Assembly (NCBI GenBank): GCA_019638805.1
Contig: JAHBTA010000005.1
Coordinates: 62,001 to 126,000, forward strand
Direction: 5' to 3'
Source of the DNA: Microbacteriaceae bacterium
Lineage (GTDB): Bacteria; Actinomycetota; Actinomycetes; Actinomycetales; Microbacteriaceae
Length of the DNA stretch: 64,000 nt
The position numbers and the translations under genes are program-made. Under the pieces are notes generated by a model that was not told the origin of the DNA, searched no databases, and saw nothing but the letters and a program-made list of their open reading frames with translations. Shown here one piece after another: positions 1 through 12,781 of the stretch (the stretch's first letter is position 1; every line of letters starts with the position of its first letter).

Positions 1-170
1 GGGCCGCGGCCGAGCGCGAGCTGGGGCTCATCGAGAGCGCCCTGATCCCGATGGCGCGCCGCAAGGACGCCGCGAGCCGGGCGCGTGCCGCCGAGCTGGC
101 GCGGGAGATCGCGGGGCAGCTCGAGGTCGTGCGCTCGAGCCTCATCCGGACGGCACTGGGCCGCCTGTAA
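1..170 (+). CDS. C-terminal end of a probable FtsR-type MerR regulator (partial)
   Basis: Only the last 55 codons are in the window; the frame is open from the edge to a TAA at 168-170. The visible part is an alanine/arginine-rich amphipathic helix ending in RSSLIRTALGRL. It resembles the helical C-terminal tail I remember for FtsR (Rv1828-type) MerR proteins. In actinobacteria such a gene commonly lies just before a second MerR gene like the one at 366. The identification therefore rests mainly on context. No DNA-binding domain is visible, so another helical protein is possible. Confidence 0.4.
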   Translation, partial: AAAERELGLIESALIPMARRKDAASRARAAELAREIAGQLEVVRSSLIRTALGRL

Positions 171-280
171 TCGCCGCGAGATCCCGGCGCGACACGCCCG
201 GATGTGATTGCCGGTGCCCGGTGGGGTGGGTACCGTGAGAACACACAAGCGTGCCGAAGCCCACCAGTCCGGCGTCAGCC

Positions 281-311
281 TTCAACCTCAGGTTTAGGTT
301 TCAACCTCAGG
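281..311 (+). promoter_or_regulatory. Cluster of AACCT/AGGTT palindromes upstream of the MerR gene
   Basis: A 12-base direct repeat, TTCAACCTCAGG, occurs at 281-292 and 300-311. AACCTCAGGTT at 284-294 is a perfect 5-1-5 palindrome, and AGGTT (296-300) pairs with AACCT (303-307). This gives four half-sites in about 24 bases, ending 54 bases before the MerR start. MerR proteins are dimers that bind such palindromes, so autoregulation or regulation by the upstream FtsR-like protein is the natural inference. Confidence 0.55.
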
Positions 312-365
312 GTCGGGGTCTCACCGCGGGGCCGGTAACCGGCAGCGTGCGATAGGGGAGAGGCC

Positions 366-929
366 ATGAGCGAACAGCCGGTCGAGCGCCGGGTCAACGA
401 GGAGTCTCGTTACGACCTCGGACTTCTCTTCACCGACGGCATGCCCGATCTGGACGACCGCTCCGGCTACCGCGGGACGGTCGCCGCCCGGGCCGCGGGC
501 ATCAGCTACCGCCAGCTGGACTACTGGGCCCGCACCCAGCTCGTCGAGCCGACCGTGCGCGGCGCGGCCGGCTCGGGCTCGCAGCGGCTCTACGGCTTCC
601 GCGACATCCTCGTGCTCAAGCTCGTCAAGCGCCTGCTCGACACCGGGATCTCCCTCCAGCAGATCCGGGTGGCGGTCGAGCAGCTGCGCGAGTCGGGCAT
701 CTACGATCTGGCCCAGACCACGCTCATGTCGGACGGCGCGAGCGTGTACCTGTGCACCTCCGACGAGCAGGTCATCGACCTGGTCAGCCGCGGGCAGGGC
801 GTCTTCGGCATCGCGGTCGGCAAGGTACTGCGCGAGGTCGAGTCCTCGCTCGTCGAACTCGACGCGACCTCCGCCGAGGACCCGAGCGACGAACTCGCCG
901 CGCGCCGGGCGGCGCGGGCCGCCAGCTAG
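366..929 (+). CDS. MerR-family transcriptional regulator (Rv1830 type)
   Basis: A 187-residue DNA-binding protein. The winged-helix MerR domain covers about residues 38-108; the signature GISYRQLDYWARTQL and the wing GSQRLYGFRDILVLK are visible. The C-terminal half (YLCTSDEQVIDLVSRGQGVFGIAV) matches what I recall of the actinobacterial Rv1830 group, which lacks metal-binding cysteines and has unknown effectors. ATG start with GGGGAG 6 bases upstream. The preceding partial gene looks like FtsR, which normally lies nearby. The palindromes at 281-311 suggest autoregulation. The target genes cannot be read from the sequence. Confidence 0.88.
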   Translation: MSEQPVERRVNEESRYDLGLLFTDGMPDLDDRSGYRGTVAARAAGISYRQLDYWARTQLVEPTVRGAAGSGSQRLYGFRDILVLKLVKRLLDTGISLQQIRVAVEQLRESGIYDLAQTTLMSDGASVYLCTSDEQVIDLVSRGQGVFGIAVGKVLREVESSLVELDATSAEDPSDELAARRAARAAS

Positions 930-938
930 TCCCGTGCT

Positions 939-1784
939 CTAGGAGCCGAACGGCGGAGCCGTCGGAACGTCGGCGGTCAGGACCGCCTCCGGGTCCTCCG
1001 CGAGCTTGGCGGTGCGCAGCACGCGGTCCAGGAGCTGATCGAAGTTGCGCGCCATCTCCTGCGCGCTCTCGCCCGGCCACACGTGCAGGGGCTTGGCCGC
1101 GCCCTGCGCCTGCTGCAGCGAGGTGCGCTCCGGGAGCTGGGGGGAGAGGACGAGCGGGCCGAACATGTCGCGCAATTCCTTGATGCGGAATTGGTGCTCG
1201 AGGGATTGCACCCGGGCGCGATTGACGATGATGCCCAGGGGCTGCAGGCGCGGGGAGAGCCCGCGGCGGATCTCCTCGATCGCCCGCAGGGCGCGGTCGG
1301 CGGCGGCCACCGAGAACAGCCCCGGCTCGGTCACGACCGTGACCCGGTCGGATGCCGCCCAGGCCGTGCGGGTCAGCGCGTTGAGCGAGGGGGCGCAGTC
1401 GATGAGCACGAGCTCGTAGTCGCGCTCGACGTGCGCCAGGGCCTCCTCGAGCTTCCAGATGTCCCGGATGCTGGGGTGCGGCCCGTCGAAATTGATGGCC
1501 GAGGGCGACCCGATGAGCACGTCGATCTTGCCGCGGTGCCCTTTGGTCCAGCCCGACGGGGCGATCGCCGCACGGACGATCTTCTCCTTGGGGGAGGCGA
1601 GCACGTCGGCGACGTTGAGGTGGCCGGCGACCGCGATGTCCATGCCGGTGGAGACATCCGATTGGGGGTCCAGGTCCACCACGAGGGTCGAGATGCCCTT
1701 GGCGAATGCGGCGGATGCCAGTCCGAGCGTGACCGTGGTCTTCCCCACGCCTCCCTTGAGGGAGCTCACGCTGAGCACATGCAC
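939..1784 (-). CDS. ParA/MinD-family ATPase
   Basis: A 281-residue P-loop ATPase of the ParA family. The deviant Walker A motif SSLKGGVGKTT is at the extreme N-terminus, DLDPQSDVS follows as the A-prime motif, and LVLIDCAPSLNALT is Walker B. The family moves or positions cargo by ATP-dependent dimerisation, often on the nucleoid. No parB or parS partner is visible, so this is more likely an orphan ParA than the chromosomal partition protein. The GTG at 1784 is chosen because a TAGGCT -10 lies 8 bases before it and the family starts just before Walker A; upstream extension would run into the pyc promoter. Convergent with the MerR gene. Confidence 0.82.
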   Translation of the reverse strand: MHVLSVSSLKGGVGKTTVTLGLASAAFAKGISTLVVDLDPQSDVSTGMDIAVAGHLNVADVLASPKEKIVRAAIAPSGWTKGHRGKIDVLIGSPSAINFDGPHPSIRDIWKLEEALAHVERDYELVLIDCAPSLNALTRTAWAASDRVTVVTEPGLFSVAAADRALRAIEEIRRGLSPRLQPLGIIVNRARVQSLEHQFRIKELRDMFGPLVLSPQLPERTSLQQAQGAAKPLHVWPGESAQEMARNFDQLLDRVLRTAKLAEDPEAVLTADVPTAPPFGS

Positions 1785-1792
1785 GAGTAGGG

Positions 1793-1811
1793 AGCCTACC
1801 GTCAGTAGTCT
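1793..1811. promoter_or_regulatory. Back-to-back -10 boxes for the parA-like gene and pyc
   Basis: On the minus strand TAGGCT (1798-1793) lies 8 bases before the parA-like GTG, which fits a leaderless transcript. On the plus strand TAGTCT (1806-1811) lies about 40 bases before the pyc start. The pyc mRNA would have a short leader carrying the ribosome binding site GGAAGGA at 1841-1847. The two hexamers are 7 bases apart, so the divergent promoters must overlap. Confidence 0.5.
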
Positions 1812-1852
1812 GGGAGAACCCAACCCATGCCACCCCGTTCGGAAGGACCGCT

Positions 1853-5251
<3,399 letters not shown>

Positions 5252-5261
5252 AAGCCCGGGC

Positions 5262-5759
5262 GTGACCGAGCGTTCCATCCGCCTGTTCGGCGACCCGGTG
5301 CTGCGCTCTGCGAGCGACCCGGTCCGCGTGCCGGGCGACGCGCGCGTCGCCGCGCTCGTCGAGGATCTGATCGACACCGTGACCCCACCCGGCCGGGCCG
5401 GCGTCGCGGCGCCGCAGATCGGGGTGGGGCTGCGCGCCTTCAGCTACAACATCGACGGCGACATCGGGTACGTACTCAACCCGGTGCTCGAGGTGGACGG
5501 CGAGCCGGAGCCGGTCGACGAGGGGTGCCTCTCCGTGCCCGGGTTCTACTTCCCGCGGCCGCGTCACCCGTGGGCGCGGGTCACGGGCGTCGACCTGACC
5601 GGCGCGCCCGTCGTCCTGGAGGGCGAGGGCCTGCTGGCCCAGGCCCTCCAGCACGAGTGCGACCACCTCGAGGGCAGGCTCTACCTCGAGGGCCTGGACC
5701 CCGAGACCAAGCGCGAGGCCATGCGGGCCGTGCGCCAGGCGGAGTGGTTCCGGAGTTAG
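5262..5759 (+). CDS. def: Peptide deformylase
   Basis: A metalloenzyme that removes the formyl group from the N-terminal methionine of new proteins. All three family motifs are present in its 165 residues: GVAAPQIG near residue 48, EGCLS near 87 (metal-ligand Cys), and QHECDHLEG near 129 (HExxH, catalytic Glu). Actinobacteria often carry more than one def gene; this one could be the main or a secondary copy. GTG start, 10 bases after pyc, so co-transcription is likely. Convergent with the acyl-CoA ligase gene, with 14 bases between the stops. Confidence 0.93.
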   Translation: MTERSIRLFGDPVLRSASDPVRVPGDARVAALVEDLIDTVTPPGRAGVAAPQIGVGLRAFSYNIDGDIGYVLNPVLEVDGEPEPVDEGCLSVPGFYFPRPRHPWARVTGVDLTGAPVVLEGEGLLAQALQHECDHLEGRLYLEGLDPETKREAMRAVRQAEWFRS

Positions 5760-5773
5760 CGGTCCCGGCGGAC

Positions 5774-7597
5774 TCAGTGCACCAGCGACTGGCCCTGCGT
5801 CGGGGTCTGGTCGTACATGCCCTCGATCTCGCTCGCGAAGTCGTCCAGGATGGGTCCGCGCTTGATGCTCATCTTCGGCGTGAGGTGCCCGCTGGCCTCG
5901 GTGAACTCGGTCGGCAGGATGACGAACTTGCGGATCGACTCGGCGCGCGACACGCGGGCGTTGGCCTCGTCGACGGCGCGCTGCACCTCGGCCAGGACCT
6001 TGGGGTTGGTCACGGCCTCGTCCAGGGACATGTCGCCGGCCTCACCGTTGTTGTTGAGCCAGACCGGCAGCATCTCGGGGTCGAGCGTGATGAGCGCCGA
6101 GATGAACGGCTTGCGGTCGCCGCACACCACGACCTGTCCCACGATCGGATTGGCGCGGATCGGGTCCTCGAGCGCGGCGGGCGCGACGTTCTTGCCGCCC
6201 GCCGTGACGATGATCTCCTTCTTCCGGCCCGTGATCGTGAGGTAGCCCTCGTCGTCGAGCGACCCGAGGTCGCCCGTCTTGAACCACTCGCCCTCCATGA
6301 CCTCGGCGGTGGCCTTCTTGTTGTTCCAGTAGCCCGCGAAGACGTCGATGCCCTTGACCCAGACCTCGCCGTCCTCGGCGATCTTGAGTCCGACACCCGG
6401 CAGCGCGGGACCGGTCGTGCCGATCTTGAAGCGAGTGGTCAGGTTGACGGTCGCGGGTGCCGTGGTCTCGGTGAGGCCGTATCCCTCGAGGATCATGACG
6501 TTCATGCTGCGGAAGAAGTGGCCGAGGCGCGTGCTGAGCGGCGCCGAGCCGGACACCGCGTAGCGCACCCGGCCGCCCATGGCGGCCTTGAGCTTACTCA
6601 GCACCAGACGGTCGAAGAGCGCGAACTGAAGCTTGAGACCCAGCGGCACCTTCCCGGTGTCCAGCGCCTGCGAATAGGCGACCGCGGTATCCGCGGCCTT
6701 GCGGAAGATCTTGCCCTTGCCGCCCGCCTCCGCCTTCTGCTCGGCCGAGTTGTACACCTTCTCGAAGACGCGCGGAACGGCGAGCAGGAAGGTGGGCTTG
6801 AAGCTGCCCAGCGCGGGCAGCAGCTGTTTGGTGTCGGCCTGGTGGCCCACCTTGACGCCGCCCTGCACGGCCAGGACCGAGATGAAGCGCGCGAACACGT
6901 GCGCCGTCGTGATGAACAGCAGGGTCGAGGACTGCGGGTTGACCACATCGCTCATGGCGACCTCGGCGTTGCGACACAGTTCGACGAAGTTGGAGTGCGT
7001 GAGGATGCAGCCCTTCGGGACCCCGGTGGAACCCGAGGTGTAGATGAGGGTCGCCAGATCCTTGCCGACGGCCGTGCGGCGGCGCTTCTCGACCTCGTCG
7101 TCGGAGATACCCGTGCCGCCGGCCGCGAGCTTGGCCAGGTCGTCGTTGGCCAGCTGCCACACCTTGGTGACACCGGGGACCTCGCTGGCGATCTCGTCGA
7201 AGCGCGTGAAGTGCTCGGCGGTCTCCACGATGATCCCGGTGGCGCCCGAGTCGGTCAGGATGTACTGGATCTGCGCGGGGGAGGAGGTCTCGTAGATCGG
7301 CACGAGCACGGCCCCGGCGAACCAGGTGGCGAAGTCGACGAGCGTCCACTCGTAGCGCGTCTTGCACATGAAGCCCAGCTTCTCGCCGGGCGTGACGCCC
7401 GCCGCGATGAGCCCCTTGGCGAGAGCGATCACCTGGGAGTGGAACTCGCGCGTGGTCACGTCGCTCCATCCGCCGTCCTCGGTGGGAAGGGCGAAGAGCG
7501 CGGAGTCCGGGGTGGATGCCAGACGCGCCACGAGCAGGTCGGTCACGTTGGCGTTCGGGTCGGCTTCGACGACGGCGGGGGTGAAGTACTCGTTCAC
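5774..7597 (-). CDS. Long-chain fatty acid-CoA ligase (FadD15-like)
   Basis: An AMP-forming ligase that activates fatty acids to acyl-CoA. The protein has 607 residues. Visible motifs: the phosphate-binding loop YTSGSTGVPKGC near 185, YGLTETTAP in the middle, and WFKTGDLGSLDDEGYLTITGR further on; the C-terminal catalytic lysine region is intact. GTG at 7597 is preferred over TTG at 7603 because the Shine-Dalgarno AAGGAG lies 6 bases before the GTG and directly abuts the TTG. M. tuberculosis has fadD15 (Rv2187) at the corresponding place relative to plsC, aroG and pknL, which supports the subfamily call. Divergent from the ROK kinase gene. Confidence 0.92.
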   Translation of the reverse strand: MNEYFTPAVVEADPNANVTDLLVARLASTPDSALFALPTEDGGWSDVTTREFHSQVIALAKGLIAAGVTPGEKLGFMCKTRYEWTLVDFATWFAGAVLVPIYETSSPAQIQYILTDSGATGIIVETAEHFTRFDEIASEVPGVTKVWQLANDDLAKLAAGGTGISDDEVEKRRRTAVGKDLATLIYTSGSTGVPKGCILTHSNFVELCRNAEVAMSDVVNPQSSTLLFITTAHVFARFISVLAVQGGVKVGHQADTKQLLPALGSFKPTFLLAVPRVFEKVYNSAEQKAEAGGKGKIFRKAADTAVAYSQALDTGKVPLGLKLQFALFDRLVLSKLKAAMGGRVRYAVSGSAPLSTRLGHFFRSMNVMILEGYGLTETTAPATVNLTTRFKIGTTGPALPGVGLKIAEDGEVWVKGIDVFAGYWNNKKATAEVMEGEWFKTGDLGSLDDEGYLTITGRKKEIIVTAGGKNVAPAALEDPIRANPIVGQVVVCGDRKPFISALITLDPEMLPVWLNNNGEAGDMSLDEAVTNPKVLAEVQRAVDEANARVSRAESIRKFVILPTEFTEASGHLTPKMSIKRGPILDDFASEIEGMYDQTPTQGQSLVH

Positions 7598-7637
7598 GGG
7601 CAACTCCTTCGGTACGCGTGGGCGGTGACTCCCAGCC

Positions 7638-7643
7638 TAGACT
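7638..7643 (+). promoter_or_regulatory. -10 box (TAGACT) of the ROK kinase gene, probably leaderless
   Basis: TAGACT ends 8 bases before the GTG at 7652 and no Shine-Dalgarno lies between. Transcription would begin at or next to the start codon. Confidence 0.5.
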
Positions 7644-7651
7644 GCTGATCC

Positions 7652-8608
7652 GTGCATGCCATCGGGATCGACATCGGCGGGACCAAGGTCGCCGGCGCGC
7701 TCGTCACCGAGCAGGGCGAGATCCTCCGCATCGAGCGCCGCCCGACCCCCGCGGGCGACCCGGTCGCGATCGTCGACCTCGTGGTCGACCTGGTGCGCGT
7801 GCTCGGCGAGGGCGAGGAGGTCGCGGCGGCGGGCGTCGCGGCGGCGGGTTTCATCGACAAGACCCAGTCCACCGTGTACTACGCGCCCAACATCAACTGG
7901 CGCGGCGAGCCCTTCCGGCAGCACCTGAGCGAGCTACTGCCCGGAATCGACGTCACGATCGACAACGACGCCAACGCGGCCGGCTGGGCGGAGTACCGGT
8001 TCGGTGCGGGTCGTGGCGCCTCCGACATGACGCTCCTGACCATCGGGACCGGCGTCGGCGGCGCGGTGGTGGCCGGGGGGTCGCTGCTGCGCGGCGGGTA
8101 CGGCGCCGCGGGCGAGATCGGGCACATGCGGATCGTGCCGGACGGCCTGCCCTGCGGCTGCGGCGCGCGCGGCTGCATCGAGCAATACGGCTCGGGGCGC
8201 GCCCTGCTGCGCATGGCGGGAGAGATCGCCGACGCCGGCATCATGGGCCGGGGCCTCGCCCATGCCCGCGAGGCCAACGGGGGAGTGCTCGACGGCGCCG
8301 TGGTGGCTGCGCTCGTCCAGGACCGCGACCCGGGGGCGCTGGCCGCTCTGCGCCAGCTCGGCGGCTGGCTGGGTCAGGCGTGCGCATCCATCGGGGCCGT
8401 CCTGGACCCGGAGCGCTTCGTGTTCGGCGGGGGAGTGGCGATCGCGGGCGACGCGTTGCTCGAGCCGATCCGCGAGGCCTACCTTGCTCACGTGCCCGCG
8501 CGCGGCTTCCACCCCGAACCCGAGTTCATGACGGCCGAGCTGGTCAACGACGCCGGGGTGGTCGGCGCGGCGGACCTGGCGCGCGTGCACCTGGCCGGCC
8601 GCGAGTAG
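7652..8608 (+). CDS. ROK-family sugar kinase, probably glucokinase
   Basis: A 318-residue ASKHA-fold kinase. The N-terminal phosphate loop is AIGIDIGGTKVAGAL. NDANAAGWAE contains the expected catalytic aspartate, and GTGVGGAVV is the second ATP motif. The ROK zinc motif CGCGARGCIE lies near residue 167 and is complete. No helix-turn-helix is present, so this is an enzyme, not a ROK repressor. Glucose is the usual substrate of actinobacterial proteins of this length, but the sequence does not exclude another sugar or polyphosphate as phosphate donor. Its TAG stop is the start of the TAGGCT hexamer before plsC. Confidence 0.9.
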   Translation: MHAIGIDIGGTKVAGALVTEQGEILRIERRPTPAGDPVAIVDLVVDLVRVLGEGEEVAAAGVAAAGFIDKTQSTVYYAPNINWRGEPFRQHLSELLPGIDVTIDNDANAAGWAEYRFGAGRGASDMTLLTIGTGVGGAVVAGGSLLRGGYGAAGEIGHMRIVPDGLPCGCGARGCIEQYGSGRALLRMAGEIADAGIMGRGLAHAREANGGVLDGAVVAALVQDRDPGALAALRQLGGWLGQACASIGAVLDPERFVFGGGVAIAGDALLEPIREAYLAHVPARGFHPEPEFMTAELVNDAGVVGAADLARVHLAGRE

Positions 8609-8640
8609 GCTGAAGGCTCCCACCCGGAGGTCCGCGCGCG

Positions 8641-9318
8641 TTGTTCTACTGGTTTCTGAAGAACCTGGTGATCGGGCCGTTCGCCTTCTCGGTCTTCCGG
8701 CCCTGGGTGCGCGGCCGCGAGAACGTGCCCGAGAAGGGCGCCGTCATCTACGCGAGCAACCACCTGTCGTTCATCGACTCGGTATTCCTGCCGATCGTGG
8801 TGGACCGTCCGATCAGCTTCCTGGCCAAGAGCGACTACTTCACGGGCAAGGGCTTCGTGGGCGCGATCGTGCGCTGGTTCTTCCTGGCCATCCACCAGCT
8901 CCCCATCGACCGGTCCGGCGGCAAGGCCTCGGAGGCCTCCCTCAACTCGGGTCTGGAGCACCTGGCTCAGGGCGGGCAGCTCGGGATCTACCCGGAGGGC
9001 ACCCGGAGCCCCGACGGCCGCCTCTACCGGGGCCGCACCGGGGTGGCGCGCATGATCCTCGAGGCGGGCGTCCCGGTCATCCCGGTCGCCATGGTCGACA
9101 CGGAGAAGGTCATGCCGCTGGGCAGCAAGATGCCCAAGGTGCGCCGGGTCGGGGTGGTCTTCGGCGAGCCCTTGGACTTCTCGCGCTTCGACGGCATGGA
9201 GGGCGATCGGTTCGTGCTGCGCTCGATCACCGACGAGATCATGTACGAGCTGTCGCGCCTCAGCGGCCAGGAGTACGTGGACGTCTACGCGTCCACGGTC
9301 AAGCGCCCGCGCGGATAG
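8641..9318 (+). CDS. 1-acyl-sn-glycerol-3-phosphate acyltransferase-like protein
   Basis: A 225-residue PlsC-family acyltransferase, probably acting on lysophosphatidic acid or a related lipid at the inner membrane face. The NHLSFID box near residue 40 supplies the catalytic His and Asp, and YPEGTRSPDG near 117 is the substrate-binding block. The N-terminus is hydrophobic. TTG start with GGAGG at 8626-8630. TAGGCT at 8606-8611, overlapping the previous stop codon, is a candidate -10. M. tuberculosis Rv2182c is the syntenic relative. Lipid specificity is not determined. Confidence 0.9.
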   Translation: MFYWFLKNLVIGPFAFSVFRPWVRGRENVPEKGAVIYASNHLSFIDSVFLPIVVDRPISFLAKSDYFTGKGFVGAIVRWFFLAIHQLPIDRSGGKASEASLNSGLEHLAQGGQLGIYPEGTRSPDGRLYRGRTGVARMILEAGVPVIPVAMVDTEKVMPLGSKMPKVRRVGVVFGEPLDFSRFDGMEGDRFVLRSITDEIMYELSRLSGQEYVDVYASTVKRPRG

Positions 9319-9321
9319 GCT
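9316..9321 (+). promoter_or_regulatory. -10 box (TAGGCT) of the DAHP synthase gene made from the plsC stop codon
   Basis: The first three bases are the TAG stop of the acyltransferase gene. The hexamer ends exactly 6 bases before the GTG at 9328, the standard spacing for a leaderless transcript. Confidence 0.5.
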
Positions 9322-9327
9322 GGGTCG

Positions 9328-10698
9328 GTGGTGGACCCGACCGAGACCGTCGTGCAGGCTGATCCCGACGTGATCGCGGGGCTGGATGCCTGGCGCGATC
9401 TCCCGATCAAGCAGCAGCCGGTGTGGCCCGATGCCGAGGCGGTCGCGAGCGCGTCGGCCGAGATCGCCTCGCTCCCGCCGCTTGTGTTCGCCGGCGAGGT
9501 CGACATCCTGCGCGAGCGCCTCGCCCGGGCCGCCCGCGGCGAGTCCTTCCTTCTCCAGGGGGGCGACTGCGCCGAGACCTTCGCCGGGGCGACGGCCGAG
9601 CAGATCCGCAATCGCGTGAAGACGCTGCTGCAGATGGCGGTCGTGCTGACCTACGGCGCCTCGATGCCCGTCGTCAAGATGGGGCGCATGGCGGGGCAGT
9701 TCGCCAAGCCGCGCTCGAGCGAGTCGGAGACGCGCGGCGATGTGACGCTGCCGGCCTACCGCGGGGACATCGTCAACGGGTACGACTTCACGCCGGGATC
9801 GCGGGCCGCCGACCCGCGACGCATCGTGCAGGGGTATCACACCGCGGCATCCACCCTGAATCTCATCCGGGCGTTCACGCAGGGCGGGTTCGCCGACCTG
9901 CGGCAGGTGCACAGCTGGAACCAGGGGTTCGCGCGCAACCCCGCGAACAAGCGGTACGAGGTGCTCGCGCGCGAGATCGATCGTGCCGTGAAGTTCATGG
10001 AGGCCGCCGGCGCCGACTTCGACGAGCTCAAGCGCGTCGAGTTCTACACCTCGCACGAGGGCCTGCTCATGGACTACGAGCGGCCTATGACGCGTATCGA
10101 CTCCCGCAACGGCACGCCCGTCAACACGAGCGCGCACTTCCTGTGGATCGGGGAGCGCACGCGCGAGCTGGACGGTGCGCACGTCGACTACTTCAGTCGC
10201 ATCCGCAACCCGATCGGGGTCAAGCTCGGGCCCGCCACGACGCCCGACGAGATGGAGCGGCTCATCGACAAGCTCGACCCGGAGCGCGAGCCCGGGCGGC
10301 TGACCTTCATCACGCGCATGGGTGCGGGGCGGGTGCGCGACGCGCTGCCCCCGCTGCTCGAGGCCATCAAGGCCTTCGACGCGACCCCGCTGTGGGTCAC
10401 CGACCCCATGCACGGCAACGGCCTCACGACGCCCACCGGGTACAAGACGCGGCGTTTCGACGACGTGGTCGACGAGGTCAAGGGCTTTTTCGAGGCGCAC
10501 CGCGCGGCGGGGACCTTCCCCGGCGGCATCCACATCGAGCTCACGGGTGACGATGTCACGGAGTGCCTGGGCGGTTCGGAGCAGATCGACGAGGCGACGC
10601 TCGCGACGCGCTACGAGTCCTTGTGCGACCCGCGCCTGAACCACATGCAATCGCTGGAGCTCGCGTTCTTGGTGGCGGAGGAGCTGGGCCAGAAGTAG
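9328..10698 (+). CDS. aroG: Class II 3-deoxy-7-phosphoheptulonate (DAHP) synthase
   Basis: First enzyme of the shikimate pathway, joining phosphoenolpyruvate and erythrose 4-phosphate. The 456 residues belong to the plant-like class II family, the same group as M. tuberculosis AroG (Rv2178c). Visible features: LLQGGDCAETF near residue 78 (metal-binding Cys), KMGRMAGQFAKPRS, and WVTDPMHGN towards the C-terminus. Two adjacent GTG codons (9328 and 9331) could both initiate; 9328 fits the TAGGCT box. Convergent with the PASTA kinase gene. In mycobacteria AroG also partners chorismate mutase, which is not present here. Confidence 0.95.
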   Translation: MVDPTETVVQADPDVIAGLDAWRDLPIKQQPVWPDAEAVASASAEIASLPPLVFAGEVDILRERLARAARGESFLLQGGDCAETFAGATAEQIRNRVKTLLQMAVVLTYGASMPVVKMGRMAGQFAKPRSSESETRGDVTLPAYRGDIVNGYDFTPGSRAADPRRIVQGYHTAASTLNLIRAFTQGGFADLRQVHSWNQGFARNPANKRYEVLAREIDRAVKFMEAAGADFDELKRVEFYTSHEGLLMDYERPMTRIDSRNGTPVNTSAHFLWIGERTRELDGAHVDYFSRIRNPIGVKLGPATTPDEMERLIDKLDPEREPGRLTFITRMGAGRVRDALPPLLEAIKAFDATPLWVTDPMHGNGLTTPTGYKTRRFDDVVDEVKGFFEAHRAAGTFPGGIHIELTGDDVTECLGGSEQIDEATLATRYESLCDPRLNHMQSLELAFLVAEELGQK

Positions 10699-10703
10699 GC
10701 GCA

Positions 10704-10742
10704 GCGCCGAGGAGCTCGGCGCGCGCTAGCTGCACTCGGCAG

Positions 10743-10745
<3 letters not shown>
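10704..10745. terminator. Two hairpins between convergent aroG and pknL-like genes
   Basis: GCGCCGA (10704-10710) pairs with TCGGCGC (10716-10722) around a 5-base loop. TAGCTGC (10727-10733) pairs with GCAGCTA (10739-10745), also with a 5-base loop; this second stem contains the stop codon of the minus-strand kinase gene. There is no T tract, so if they terminate it would be in the U-less manner common in actinobacteria. They can work in both directions. Confidence 0.5.
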
Positions 10746-12734
<1,989 letters not shown>

Positions 12735-12740
12735 GCTCCG

Positions 12741-12746
12741 AGTGTA
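12741..12746 (-). promoter_or_regulatory. -10 box (TACACT) of the PASTA kinase gene
   Basis: On the minus strand TACACT is followed by CGGAGC and then the GTG at 12734. The 6-base spacing predicts a leaderless mRNA and fixes the start between two nearby GTG codons. Confidence 0.5.
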
Positions 12747-12781
12747 GGCAGGAGCCGCCTGAGCAATGCCTCCGACGCGCC

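Noticed and set aside
5525..7648. A 707-codon plus-strand frame opposite the acyl-CoA ligase
   Set aside because: It overlaps peptide deformylase out of frame and then runs antisense to a clearly functional ligase; composition is that of a shadow frame.
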